DNA of 64,000 nt from Planctomycetaceae bacterium (GTDB lineage Bacteria > Planctomycetota > Planctomycetia > Planctomycetales > Planctomycetaceae). Positions within the stretch are counted from its first letter, which is position 1, and each line of letters opens with the position of its first letter. The notes below the pieces were generated by a model, which had not been told where the DNA came from, ran no database searches, and was given only the letters and a program-made list of their open reading frames with translations. Shown here piece by piece: positions 34,937 to 44,070 of this stretch. The stretch spans positions 27,010-91,009 of the forward strand of contig PBSL01000056.1 of NCBI GenBank assembly GCA_002726205.1, in the 5' to 3' direction. A program made the position numbers and the translations under genes.

Positions 34937-36028
34937 GTGCGCGTTTTAACGTTCGGTGAAGTGATGATCCGCCTGGCACCCGCGGAATTCCTCAGGGTCC
35001 GACAGGTCCTGCCCGGGCGACTCGAAGCCACCTTCGGTGGCGGGGAACTCAACGTCGCCGTCTCGATCGCCAACCAGGGAGGCGACTCCGCTTTTCTCAC
35101 CAGCGTTCCCGACAACACGCTGACCGACGCCCTCGAGCAGGAGATGCGGAAGCTGGGTGTCGATACCAGCCTCGTCCGCCGCAGCGACCGGGGACGATTT
35201 GGAATTTACTTCGTCGAAACCGGGGCCAACCAGCGTGGGGGCACGGTGACCTATGATCGCGACGGCACGTCAATCGCCCTGGAAACGGCTGCAGCATACG
35301 ACTGGGAGGCGGTCTTCACCGGTGCCGACTGGTTCCATGTCACCGGAATCACTCCGGCCATCAGCGAAACCGCTGCCGGAGCCGCGTTGGCCGCCGTCCA
35401 GGCCGCGTCAGCACAAGGCCTGAGCGTCTCCTGCGATCTCAATTTTCGCAAGAAGCTCTGGAACTGGCGACCCGGCACGGCCTCGATCGATCTGGCCCGG
35501 GAAACAATGCGGGGCCTGATGCCATTCATCAACGTCGTTGTCGCCAACGAGGAAGACTGTGATCTGTGCCTGGGCATCCTGGCTCCCGAAACCGATGTCG
35601 AGGCCGGCGAGTTGAACATCGCGGGTTACGAGGCGGTCGCTCGCCAGATCGTTGACGAGTTTCCCAACGTCACCACGGCCGCGATCACACTTCGCGAGAG
35701 CATCTCGGCCAGCCACAACAACTGGGGAGCGATGCTCTACGACACGGCCTCTGATTCGGCACACTTCGCGCCCACCGATGATCAGGGAAACTACCGACCC
35801 TACGAAATCCGCAACATCGTCGATCGCGTCGGTGCCGGCGATTCGTTTGCTGGAGGCCTGATCTTCGGCCTCTCGACTCCGGAACTCTGCGACCCCGCCA
35901 CCGCGTTGCGGTACGCCACTGCGGCAAGTTGCCTGAAACACAGCATCAAGGGCGACTTCAGTTATGCGGAACGGCAGGAAATCGAAGCTTTGATGGGAGG
36001 GGCCGCCTCGGGTCGAGTCTCCCGCTAA
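34937..36028 (+). CDS. PfkB-family sugar kinase, 2-keto-3-deoxygluconate kinase-like
   Basis: The 363-residue kinase starts at a GTG with GGGAGG 7 nt before it. The N-terminus VLTFGEVMIRLAP and GGGELNVAVSIANQG are typical of KDG kinases, as are SCDLNFRKKLWNW and VVANEEDCDLCLGI. The C-terminal PfkB signature VDRVGAGDSFAGGLIFGL holds the catalytic Asp and the anion hole. Expected reaction: ATP-dependent phosphorylation of 2-keto-3-deoxygluconate, feeding the Entner-Doudoroff route. The matching aldolase is not in the window. A fructokinase-type specificity cannot be excluded. Confidence 0.85.
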   Translation: MRVLTFGEVMIRLAPAEFLRVRQVLPGRLEATFGGGELNVAVSIANQGGDSAFLTSVPDNTLTDALEQEMRKLGVDTSLVRRSDRGRFGIYFVETGANQRGGTVTYDRDGTSIALETAAAYDWEAVFTGADWFHVTGITPAISETAAGAALAAVQAASAQGLSVSCDLNFRKKLWNWRPGTASIDLARETMRGLMPFINVVVANEEDCDLCLGILAPETDVEAGELNIAGYEAVARQIVDEFPNVTTAAITLRESISASHNNWGAMLYDTASDSAHFAPTDDQGNYRPYEIRNIVDRVGAGDSFAGGLIFGLSTPELCDPATALRYATAASCLKHSIKGDFSYAERQEIEALMGGAASGRVSR

Positions 36029-36070
36029 CTTCCGCAACACACCCACTCCTCTTTCGTTCGACCGATTCTC

Positions 36071-37477
36071 ATGCCCCGACGTCGCCGACGCGTGGAGAAG
36101 TGGCTGGCCGAAACAAGCACGCCCGTTTTCGTCCTCGACACCGACCGTGTCGTCGGCTGGTTCAACTCGGGTTGCGAACAACTGACGGGCTGGTCGGCTG
36201 AAGATGTCGTGGGTTGGCGGTGCGACTACAGCAGCGAATTCGCAGCCGACACTGTCGACGCGCTGGTGGCGAGCCTCTGCCCACCACCGGATCTTGCCCT
36301 CTCCGCAAGGCAGCAGGTGCCGGTCGAGGTGGCCTGCAGGGACGGCCACCCGCAGCCCCGGATCATGCATGTCTTCCCTCTCGAAGACGCCGACGGCCAA
36401 CCCGACGGTTTCCTGGGGGTGCTGCTGCCGGTTCCCCGGAGTGATTCTGCCACGTTGACCGATTCGCCCACGCACAGATTACACGCCGAACTCGCCGCAT
36501 TGCGGATCGCGCTGCGGCAACGCTACGGAACCGACACGCTGCTGGGAACCGGGCCCGCCATGACCCGTGTTTTGCAGCAGGTCGAGCTCGCCGTCGATTC
36601 TCTCAACGGTGTCACCCTCATCGGAGAACCCGGCACCGGTCGCGAACACGCGGCGCGCGCGATCCACTACGCAGGACCCAACGGGGACCATTCGTTCATT
36701 CCGCTTCACGCCGTCACTCTCCCGACCGTTGAACAGGCCAGCCTGATTGATCGCATGCTCGGACCCCATCGATCACCACAGACCGGACCCGACGTTCTTC
36801 AGCCCGGCACCCTCTTCCTGGCCGAGATCGACCGGCTCCCCCGCGACATCCAGCAACAACTCCTCGATCGGCTCGACGCCGATCCCGAACGGCATCCCAC
36901 AATGCGGCTGATGGCCTCGTCGACCATCTCACCTGAACTGGCTGTCGACTCCGAGCAATTGCTTCCCGAACTGCATTACCGGCTGACGGCAATCACCATT
37001 TCTCTCCCGGCCCTCCGCGATCGTCCGGATGATTTCCGCACCCTCGCACAGCACATTCTCGAACAACACAACAAGTCGGCGGACTTCCAGGTCGGTGGGC
37101 TGACCCAGTCGACCTGGACCACACTGGGGCAGTATCTCTGGCCCGGGAACCTCGATGAACTCGATGCCGTCATCCGCGAGGCGGCCCAGGCTGCTGCTGA
37201 TCGGCAGTCCCCCCGCGTTGATGTCCAGGACCTGCCCTTCCGCTTCCGCACCGGACTGGACGCTCAACGCGTCGGTCCGCCGCTCGCGACACCACTGGAA
37301 CCACTCGACGTCGTCATCGAACGCGTGGAACGCGAGCACATTCGACGGGCACTCGAACAGGCTCGTGGCAACAAGGCCCGGGCCGCCCGGCTGCTCGGGT
37401 TGACCCGACCAAAGCTGTACCGACGCCTCCAGCATCTCGACATGCTCGATGACGAAGTGGGCCAGGCGGCCGGTTAG
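36071..37477 (+). CDS. PAS-AAA-Fis regulator with degenerate AAA+ motifs
   Basis: The 468-residue protein has an N-terminal PAS domain (about 10-125; FVLDTDRVVGWFNSGCEQLTGWSAEDVVG), a sigma-54-activator-like AAA+ core and a C-terminal Fis helix-turn-helix (AARLLGLTRPKLYRRLQHL). The core is eroded. The Walker A is GEPGTGREH, with Arg191 in place of Lys. The Walker B is GTLFLAEIDRLP, with Ala251 in place of Asp. The GAFTGA sigma-54 contact loop is absent. LHYRL and the PALRDRPDD stretch remain. I infer a DNA-binding regulator that no longer hydrolyses ATP or engages sigma-54. It has no cognate kinase nearby. Its last 4 bp overlap the convergent ThDP gene. Confidence 0.85.
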   Translation: MPRRRRRVEKWLAETSTPVFVLDTDRVVGWFNSGCEQLTGWSAEDVVGWRCDYSSEFAADTVDALVASLCPPPDLALSARQQVPVEVACRDGHPQPRIMHVFPLEDADGQPDGFLGVLLPVPRSDSATLTDSPTHRLHAELAALRIALRQRYGTDTLLGTGPAMTRVLQQVELAVDSLNGVTLIGEPGTGREHAARAIHYAGPNGDHSFIPLHAVTLPTVEQASLIDRMLGPHRSPQTGPDVLQPGTLFLAEIDRLPRDIQQQLLDRLDADPERHPTMRLMASSTISPELAVDSEQLLPELHYRLTAITISLPALRDRPDDFRTLAQHILEQHNKSADFQVGGLTQSTWTTLGQYLWPGNLDELDAVIREAAQAAADRQSPRVDVQDLPFRFRTGLDAQRVGPPLATPLEPLDVVIERVEREHIRRALEQARGNKARAARLLGLTRPKLYRRLQHLDMLDDEVGQAAG

Positions 37478-39129
37478 CGGCGGACGATCGGGGCTTCGAA
37501 ACGACCGATGCCAACATTGATCACCGCCGGTTGTCCCGATTCAATCGCCCGCTCCAGTGCTGCGGGCAGATCCTCGATCCTCTCGACGTGCTCACCCCAA
37601 CCGCCCAGGGCACGACAGACCTCGTCGTACCGCGTTGCCGCCAGGTCGCAGCCGATCAACCGGTCTTCACCGTAATCGCGCAGCTGGATCTGGTGCTCGG
37701 CATTCCAGCAGGCGTCATTGCCCACGACAATGACCATCGGCAGGTTGTGGCGCACAGCCGTGTCGAGTTCCATCGCGTGGAAGCCAAACGTGCCGTCACC
37801 GACGGTCGAAATCACCCTGGCAGCGGGACAGGCCAGGCGGGCGGCCAGGGCGAATGGCACACCGGCACCGATCGACCCCGAGGGCCCGTTGATCATGCGG
37901 TGAGTCGATCCGACAATCGCCTGCGTCCACTGACCGAATTCCCCTCCGTCGGAAACGAATACCGATTCCTCGGCGGCGGCCAGCGCATCGTGAACCGCCC
38001 GCGCCAGCTGCACCGGGTGCACCGGTTGCCCGTCGGATGCGGTGATCTCGGACCACTCGGGAGGTCGAAATTCGATCGCCTCACGAACCCGGGCCAGCCA
38101 GTCCGCCAGGTCGCTGCGAGGTGCCGTGGCGGATTGCACCAGGCGTTCCAGTGCCGGCAGGGAGTCGGCGAGGTCACTGGCGGCCAGGCGACCGGCGGTT
38201 TCGAGCGATGTCGCGTGCTGCTGCAACACGTCGGCATCGGGATCGATCAACACCACCTGGCAATCGTCGGCAACGATCGGAGCTTCGAGAAATCGAAGCC
38301 CAACATCGGGCTTGCGACCAACCAGGACCAACAGGTCCGACTCGGCCAGGACCTCCGCAAACGCCCCCAGCCCCGGATCGTTGATTCCGCGGGGGCTGCC
38401 CATCGCGAGCGAGGGCACACCGGTGGCCCGTTCGACTTCTTCCAGGATACCGGGCCCCGGCCCCCGGACCATCGCCGGACCGGCCAGTACCAGTGGCCGA
38501 CTCGCCTGACCCAACAAGGTGTGCACCGTTGTGGCCGTTTCCCGATCGAGCAGGCTGACGACCGGATGAGCATCGGTGACGAGCGGGCGTTCGGAATCCG
38601 ACACCTCGCACTCCCCGGACAACACGTCACCGGGCAACGCCACGTGCACCGGCCCGGGCCGTCCGCTGCGAGCCAACCGCATTGCCCGGGCCAGGTCGTG
38701 GCCCAGTCCCGACGGCTCCGACGCCGTCCACGACGCCTTGGCAATCCGGCCGGCGATTTCCGCCTGCGGCATCTCCTGGAAAGCACCCTGCCCGTCACGG
38801 GAACGGGGGGAGCAACCGCTGAGGACCACCAGCGGCGACTCGGCCATGGCGGCGACGTACATCGAGGTCAGCGTATTGGTGAACCCCGGACCGGCAGTGA
38901 CCAGGGCGATTCCCGGTTCGCCGGTCAACCGGCCCCAGGCATCAGCCATGTGGACCGCCGCCGCCTCGTGCCGCACATGGATCAACTCGATCCCGCTCCC
39001 GATCGTCGCATCGAAGACCGGCATGATCTGGTTGCCGGAGAGCGAAAACAGGTGACGAACTCCGGCAGTCTCCAGAGCCGCGACCAGCAGGTCAGCTCCG
39101 CGGAGCGAGGGGAGTGAAGGGCTGCTCAT
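37474..39129 (-). CDS. thiamine-diphosphate-dependent enzyme, acetolactate-synthase-like
   Basis: The 551-residue protein has the three-domain layout of the family. An N-terminal Pyr domain carries catalytic Glu55 (HVRHEAAAVHMADA) and AGPGFTNTLTSMYVA. A central domain follows (about 185-330). The C-terminal PP domain has the ThDP motif GDGTFGFHAMELDTAVRH and then GNDACWN. It most resembles large subunits of acetolactate synthase or oxalyl-CoA decarboxylase/benzaldehyde-lyase-like relatives. No ilvN regulatory subunit or other ilv gene is nearby, so an anabolic ALS role is not supported by context. It is divergent from the Tat-exported protein gene. Confidence 0.86.
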   Translation of the reverse strand: MSSPSLPSLRGADLLVAALETAGVRHLFSLSGNQIMPVFDATIGSGIELIHVRHEAAAVHMADAWGRLTGEPGIALVTAGPGFTNTLTSMYVAAMAESPLVVLSGCSPRSRDGQGAFQEMPQAEIAGRIAKASWTASEPSGLGHDLARAMRLARSGRPGPVHVALPGDVLSGECEVSDSERPLVTDAHPVVSLLDRETATTVHTLLGQASRPLVLAGPAMVRGPGPGILEEVERATGVPSLAMGSPRGINDPGLGAFAEVLAESDLLVLVGRKPDVGLRFLEAPIVADDCQVVLIDPDADVLQQHATSLETAGRLAASDLADSLPALERLVQSATAPRSDLADWLARVREAIEFRPPEWSEITASDGQPVHPVQLARAVHDALAAAEESVFVSDGGEFGQWTQAIVGSTHRMINGPSGSIGAGVPFALAARLACPAARVISTVGDGTFGFHAMELDTAVRHNLPMVIVVGNDACWNAEHQIQLRDYGEDRLIGCDLAATRYDEVCRALGGWGEHVERIEDLPAALERAIESGQPAVINVGIGRFEAPIVRR

Positions 39130-39206
39130 CGTGGGGCGATCATAGCGTGCAGCGCGATAGGGCAACACCTACAATGACCGTTCCCTTTCTCCAGAGATTG
39201 TCACCA

Positions 39207-40571
39207 ATGACCGCCCACTCCCGGAAACTCTCCCGTCGAGATCTGCTGGCGCGCACGGCCGCCTGGACAATCGCTCCCGGACTGTTCGCCGGGAACGGGC
39301 TGGCCGGCCCGCAGAAACATCGCCCTCGCGTCGCGGCAATATTCACCGAGTTCCGTTTCCGGTCTCACGCTTACAACATCCTGGAAAACTTCTTCAAGCC
39401 CTACCTCTTCCGTGGCCGTCTGGTCGATCCTGGTGTCGATATTGTCTCCTTTTATGCGGACCAGTTCCCCAAGGGAGACATGGCCCGCGACATCGCCGGC
39501 CGATTCAAGGTCCCGCTGTTTGATTCAATCGAGGAGGCAATGTGTGTCGGTGGCCAATCACTGGCCGTCGACGCCGTGTTGTCGATCGGCGAGCACGGAG
39601 ACTACCCGGTCAACAAGCTCGGACAGAAGATGTACCCGCGGAAGCGGTTTTTCGACGAGGCACTCGCGGTGATGAAGCGGGCCGGTCGCCACGTGCCGCT
39701 GTTCAACGACAAGCACTTCTCGTACCGGTGGGACTGGGCCCGGGAGATGGTCGATACGGCGCGGGCCAATCGAATGCCATTGATGGGCGGCAGTTCGGTT
39801 CCGCTGGCCCAGCGGCGACCGTACCTGGACGTACCGCGTGGAAGCCGGATCACCGAAGCCATTTCGATCCACGGGGGCGCATTGGAGTCATACGGGTTTC
39901 ATGGACTCGAGGTGCTGCAGTCGATGGTCGAGGCCCGGGGGACCGGGGAAACCGGGATCGCCCGCGTCCAGGTTCTCGAGGGAGACGCCCTGTTCGAAGC
40001 CGCCGACAAGGGACGTTGGTCGATGGACCTGGCCGAAGCAGCGATGCTGGCCGAACTCAAGCGTCAACCTCGCTCGATGAGACGTCTCCTGTCAGAGCAC
40101 GAGAACACTTCTCCTCACGGAATCCTGATCGAGTACCGCGATGGGCTCAGGGCGACCGTGCTCAAGGTCGGCAGCAACTCCAATCGCTGGAACTTCGCCT
40201 ACCGGGCCGAAGGTGACAAGAAACCCCGCGCCACGGCACTGTTCAACGGTCCCTGGGGAAATCGTTGCCTGTTCAAGGGACTCTCCCACGCCATCCAGTC
40301 GATGTTCATCCACCGGCGTGAGGTTTACCCGGCCGAGAGAACCCTGCTGGTCACCGGCGCGCTCGACGCGGCCGTGAGAAGTTACCATGCCGGCGGCCGG
40401 CCCCTGGAAACACCTCACCTGGACATCGGCTACACGCCGACGGACTTTTCCGACTTCCGTGAAAACGGTCTCAGCTGGAAACTCATCACCAAGCACACGC
40501 CACAGCCTCGCAGTTTTCAGCCCGGCGACCAGAAGTTGCTTTCCGGTTCTTCTCCGCCCGAGAACGACTAG
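39207..40571 (+). CDS. Tat-exported conserved protein of unknown function
   Basis: The 454-residue protein starts at the ATG at 39207, which places the twin-arginine signal ([17 protein letters not shown]) at the N-terminus. The mature part begins [19 protein letters not shown] and contains [27 protein letters not shown] and a C-terminal [18 protein letters not shown] region. I recognise no catalytic signature; the first half loosely recalls Rossmann/Gfo-Idh-like exported proteins common in planctomycetes. It is the first of three consecutive genes for exported proteins, followed by an esterase and an SMP-30-type lactonase, so a joint role in breaking down an external carbohydrate or ester is possible. 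That is inference. Confidence 0.75.
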   Translation: MTAHSRKLSRRDLLARTAAWTIAPGLFAGNGLAGPQKHRPRVAAIFTEFRFRSHAYNILENFFKPYLFRGRLVDPGVDIVSFYADQFPKGDMARDIAGRFKVPLFDSIEEAMCVGGQSLAVDAVLSIGEHGDYPVNKLGQKMYPRKRFFDEALAVMKRAGRHVPLFNDKHFSYRWDWAREMVDTARANRMPLMGGSSVPLAQRRPYLDVPRGSRITEAISIHGGALESYGFHGLEVLQSMVEARGTGETGIARVQVLEGDALFEAADKGRWSMDLAEAAMLAELKRQPRSMRRLLSEHENTSPHGILIEYRDGLRATVLKVGSNSNRWNFAYRAEGDKKPRATALFNGPWGNRCLFKGLSHAIQSMFIHRREVYPAERTLLVTGALDAAVRSYHAGGRPLETPHLDIGYTPTDFSDFRENGLSWKLITKHTPQPRSFQPGDQKLLSGSSPPEND

Positions 40572-40615
40572 TTCCAGCATTTTTCGCACAGTCTCCGACC
40601 ACCAGGACACCCACC

Positions 40616-41512
40616 ATGACCATCCGCTTGTTGCTGATTTCGAACCTGCTGCTGTTTGTCGCCCCGTTGTCGGCCCAGGACAACTACAAGCTCGGGCCCG
40701 ACTCGATGGTCCAGGACAAGGTTCCCCAGGGCAGCGTCACCCAGCACAAGTGGACCAGCAAGAAGGTCTTTCCCGGCACCGTCCGCGATTACTGGATCTA
40801 CGTACCCAAACAATACAACGGCCGCACGCCGGCGGCGATCATGGTCTTCCAGGACGGTGGCACCTATGTCAACACGAAGCGTCAATTCCGTGTGCCGACG
40901 GTCTTCGACAACCTGATTCACAAGGGCGGGATGCCGGTGACGATCGGGATCTTCATCAATCCCGGCGTGATCCCGGCCACGCGGAAGGGTGCCAGGCCGC
41001 GTCGCAACCGCAGCTTTGAATACGACACGCTGAGCGGCCAGTACGCCCGGTTCCTGCTCGAGGAAATCCTGCCGGAAGTGAGCCGGTCCTACAAGCTGAC
41101 CGACGATGCCGAGCTGCGTGCGATCGGTGGTATCAGCTCCGGGGGAATCTGTGCCTGGTCGGTGGCCTGGGAGCGACCCGACAAGTTCCGGAAAGTTCTC
41201 AGCCACGTCGGCAGTTTCACGAACATCCGGGGCGGACACCACTATCCGGCGATGATCCGCAAGACCGAACGCAAGCCGATCCGTATCTTCTTGCAGGACG
41301 GCACCAACGATCTCGACAATCTGCACGGCAGTTGGCCGCTGGCGAACCGCCAGATGGCCGCGGCACTGAAGTTCACCAAATACGACTACAGGTTCGTGAT
41401 GGGAACCGGGGGCCACAACGGTCGCCACGGCGGCGCGATCCTGCCCGAATCACTCCAGTGGCTCTGGCGGGGCTGGAACGGAAAATCCGGATCGAAAGAC
41501 AAAGCGAAATAG
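40616..41512 (+). CDS. secreted esterase, esterase D/enterochelin-esterase-like
   Basis: The 298-residue protein has a signal peptide ([21 protein letters not shown]). The fold is that of the putative esterase family: [25 protein letters not shown], the nucleophile elbow [11 protein letters not shown], the acid in [10 protein letters not shown] and the histidine in [11 protein letters not shown]. The triad is therefore complete. Such enzymes hydrolyse feruloyl, acetyl or siderophore esters; the substrate is unknown here. It follows the Tat-exported protein by 44 nt and precedes the lactonase gene by 41 nt, which supports one operon. Confidence 0.87.
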   Translation: MTIRLLLISNLLLFVAPLSAQDNYKLGPDSMVQDKVPQGSVTQHKWTSKKVFPGTVRDYWIYVPKQYNGRTPAAIMVFQDGGTYVNTKRQFRVPTVFDNLIHKGGMPVTIGIFINPGVIPATRKGARPRRNRSFEYDTLSGQYARFLLEEILPEVSRSYKLTDDAELRAIGGISSGGICAWSVAWERPDKFRKVLSHVGSFTNIRGGHHYPAMIRKTERKPIRIFLQDGTNDLDNLHGSWPLANRQMAAALKFTKYDYRFVMGTGGHNGRHGGAILPESLQWLWRGWNGKSGSKDKAK

Positions 41513-41553
41513 TCGCCGTCATCAACCTCACCGGGATCATCGAGGAATCGAAC

Positions 41554-42456
41554 ATGATCATCCGACCTGCCAGCGTTTTGCTGCTCGTGCTGACCTGCTC
41601 GACCGCTCTTGCCCAGGACATGCCGTTGACCCAGGTCCTGTTGCCCGGCCAGGGCTGGGAACTGGTCGGTTCGGGGTACAAGTTCACCGAGGGACCGGCT
41701 GTCGATGACAAGGGCAACGTCTTCTTTACCGACATTCCCAACAACAGGATTCATCGAATCGATGCGGTCACTGGCAAGGTCGGCGTGTTCGCCACGGAAA
41801 CGGCCCGGACCAACGGGCTGATGTTCGGGAGTGACGGGTTGCTCTACGGTTGCCGCAACGGCGACCGACAGGTGGTGGCTTACGCGGCCGATGCCAGTCA
41901 CACTGTCATTGCCGACAACCTGCCCTGCAACGACCTGGTGGTGACCTCCGACGGTCGATTGTTTGTCACCGACCCGGCCAACGGCAAGGTCTGGCATATC
42001 GATGACAAGCGGAAAAAACGCGTGGTCGCCGAGGGAATTCATCCCAACGGCGTGATTCTCTGGCCCGGCCAGGGAACGCTCGTCGTCACCGAACGCAACG
42101 AACCTCACCTGTGGACCTACCGTGTGGAGGCCGACGGAAGCCTGTCGCATCGCGAACGGTACTATCTGCCGCTGCGGATGTTGCCCGGTCGTGAGCGGCC
42201 CGGTTCGGATGGAATGACCGTCGATGCGGCCGGTCGGCTGTACGTGACCACGTACGCCGGCGTCCAGATGTTCGACCCCACCGGTCGGATGGGCGGCGTG
42301 ATCCACAAGCCTCAACGCGGTTCGTTGGCAAATGTCGTTTTCGGTGGCCCGCGGCTGGACCTGATGTACGTCACCGCCGGTGACAAGGTCTTTCGACGAA
42401 AGACAAAAGTCCGCGGTGCTCCCTACTTCCTGAAACCCCGCGCCGGGTCGCGCTGA
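41554..42456 (+). CDS. secreted SMP-30/gluconolactonase family protein
   Basis: The 300-residue protein starts at an ATG with GAGGA 8 nt upstream and has a signal peptide ending in STALAQ. It has six-bladed propeller features: YKFTEGPAVDDKGNVFFTDIPNNRI (metal-ligand Glu), RTNGLMFGSDG, PCNDLVVTSDGRLFVTDP (Asn/Asp ligands) and RPGSDGMTVDAAGRLYVTT (Asp ligand). Family members hydrolyse aldonolactones using a divalent metal in the central channel. Together with the upstream esterase it suggests periplasmic handling of sugar acids. Confidence 0.88.
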   Translation: MIIRPASVLLLVLTCSTALAQDMPLTQVLLPGQGWELVGSGYKFTEGPAVDDKGNVFFTDIPNNRIHRIDAVTGKVGVFATETARTNGLMFGSDGLLYGCRNGDRQVVAYAADASHTVIADNLPCNDLVVTSDGRLFVTDPANGKVWHIDDKRKKRVVAEGIHPNGVILWPGQGTLVVTERNEPHLWTYRVEADGSLSHRERYYLPLRMLPGRERPGSDGMTVDAAGRLYVTTYAGVQMFDPTGRMGGVIHKPQRGSLANVVFGGPRLDLMYVTAGDKVFRRKTKVRGAPYFLKPRAGSR

Positions 42457-42471
42457 GACAAAGAGCGTGTC

Positions 42472-44067
42472 ATGCCGCTGAGGGTCACCAACATTCGGCT
42501 GCCGGTCACGCTGGACGAGGCCCACCTCGGTCCGGAACTCTCGCAACGGCTGGGGATCAACCTGCCGGATCTCGTCGGCTGGCGAATCCTGAAAAAAAGC
42601 CTCGACGGCCGCTCGAGGCAGAACCTCAAGTTCGTCTATTCTGTCGCCGCCGAAGTCGTGGATGAAGCCGGGCGGCTGGAGTCGCTGCTTGTACGCGAAG
42701 GCGTCGATCGTTTCCTGCCCAAGCAATTCGACGATCCTCCCCCGGGAACAACACCCTCACCCCAGCGACCGATCGTGATCGGCTCGGGCCCCGCCGGCCT
42801 GCTGGCAGCCTACTATCTGGCGATCCGGGGTTACCGGCCGTTGATCATCGAACGGGGTCCCGCGGTCAAGCAACGAATCGGCAGCATTCAACGCTTCGAT
42901 GCCGGCGGAGATCATGATCCGGAAGACAATTACCTCTTCGGTGAAGGAGGCGCAGGGACCTTCAGTGACGGCAAACTCACCTGCCGGCTCTCCGGGCCCG
43001 ACATCGACTGGGTCCTCGAACGGTTCGCCGAAATGAGCCGGATTCCCTCGGTCGTCTACGAGCAACGTCCGCACCTGGGCAGCAATCGCCTGCCGGCCAC
43101 CGTGAGGCGTTTTCGAGAGGCGATCGAGTCGGCCGGAGGAGAATACCGTTTCGGTTGTCGCCTGGACGGTCTGAACATCGAGGACGGGCAACTGGCGGGG
43201 CTGGAAACCAGTGACGGTCCCCTGGCCGGATCGCTGGCGATCCTGGCCATCGGCCACAGTGCACGTGACACCTACCGGATGCTCGTCGAAACCGGTATCC
43301 CGGTCCAGCCGCGAGCCTTCCAACTGGGACTGAGAATCGAGCAGTTGCAGGAGCAGATCAACGCCGAAGCCTACGGCCGGCCCGAGTATCCCGACCTGCT
43401 TGGTGCGGCCAACTACAGCCTTGTGGCGCATGGAAACCGCAACGTCTACACGTTCTGCATGTGTGCTGGAGGCCAGGTGATTCCCAGTATCTCAGAACCG
43501 GGGATGCTCTGTACCAACGGCATGAGCAACTCCCGGCAAGACTCGACGTTTGCCAACAGTGGTCTGATGGTGACCATCGAGCCCGAGGAGTTCGGGGGAA
43601 CCGATCCCCTGGCCGGCATGCGACTTCAGCAGCAGTTCGAATCGATTGCCTACCGGATCGGCGAGGGAGAATACACCGTTCCCGCCCAGACGGCGGCCGA
43701 CTTTCTTGCCGAGCGAACGCCAGCGATCGGCAGCACGATCGAAACGTCCTACGCTCGTGGCAGCGTGGCGAGTTCGCTGGAGATGCTTCTGCCAGCGACG
43801 GTGATCGCGGCCATCAAGCGGGCCCTGCCCCTGCTGGACCGCAAGTACCACGGGGCCTTCCTGCCCGGGGCCGTGCTGGTGGGGCCGGAAACGCGGGGCA
43901 GTGCCCCGGTGAGGATTCTTCGTGATCGCCAGACATACCAGTCACCGGAGTGCGGGGGACTGTATCCCGTCGGCGAGGGAGCAGGATTTGCCGGCGGCAT
44001 CATCAGTGCCGGGGTCGACGGGCTGCGGGCGGCACGGGCCATTGTCCGGGAATTCGCACCCGCCTGA
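42472..44067 (+). CDS. FAD-dependent dehydrogenase of the COG2509 type
   Basis: The 531-residue protein has an N-terminal domain of about 95 residues containing GWRILKKSLDGRSRQNLKFVY, typical of this group, followed by the FAD-binding motif VIGSGPAGLLAAYYLA, GPAVKQR and EDNYLFGEGGAGTFSDGKL. Near the C-terminus are CGGLYPVGEGAGFAGGI and SAGVDGLRAARAI. These are the hallmarks of the uncharacterised FAD-dependent dehydrogenases. No signal peptide is present. The reaction is unknown. It lies 15 nt after the lactonase gene, but its cytoplasmic location makes a shared pathway unproven. Confidence 0.87.
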   Translation: MPLRVTNIRLPVTLDEAHLGPELSQRLGINLPDLVGWRILKKSLDGRSRQNLKFVYSVAAEVVDEAGRLESLLVREGVDRFLPKQFDDPPPGTTPSPQRPIVIGSGPAGLLAAYYLAIRGYRPLIIERGPAVKQRIGSIQRFDAGGDHDPEDNYLFGEGGAGTFSDGKLTCRLSGPDIDWVLERFAEMSRIPSVVYEQRPHLGSNRLPATVRRFREAIESAGGEYRFGCRLDGLNIEDGQLAGLETSDGPLAGSLAILAIGHSARDTYRMLVETGIPVQPRAFQLGLRIEQLQEQINAEAYGRPEYPDLLGAANYSLVAHGNRNVYTFCMCAGGQVIPSISEPGMLCTNGMSNSRQDSTFANSGLMVTIEPEEFGGTDPLAGMRLQQQFESIAYRIGEGEYTVPAQTAADFLAERTPAIGSTIETSYARGSVASSLEMLLPATVIAAIKRALPLLDRKYHGAFLPGAVLVGPETRGSAPVRILRDRQTYQSPECGGLYPVGEGAGFAGGIISAGVDGLRAARAIVREFAPA

Positions 44068-44070
44068 CAC

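Noticed and set aside
37531..39117. A 528-codon plus-strand frame opposite the ThDP enzyme
   Set aside because: The minus-strand frame carries clear ThDP and catalytic motifs; the plus-strand translation is a Gln/Arg/His/Pro-rich shadow.
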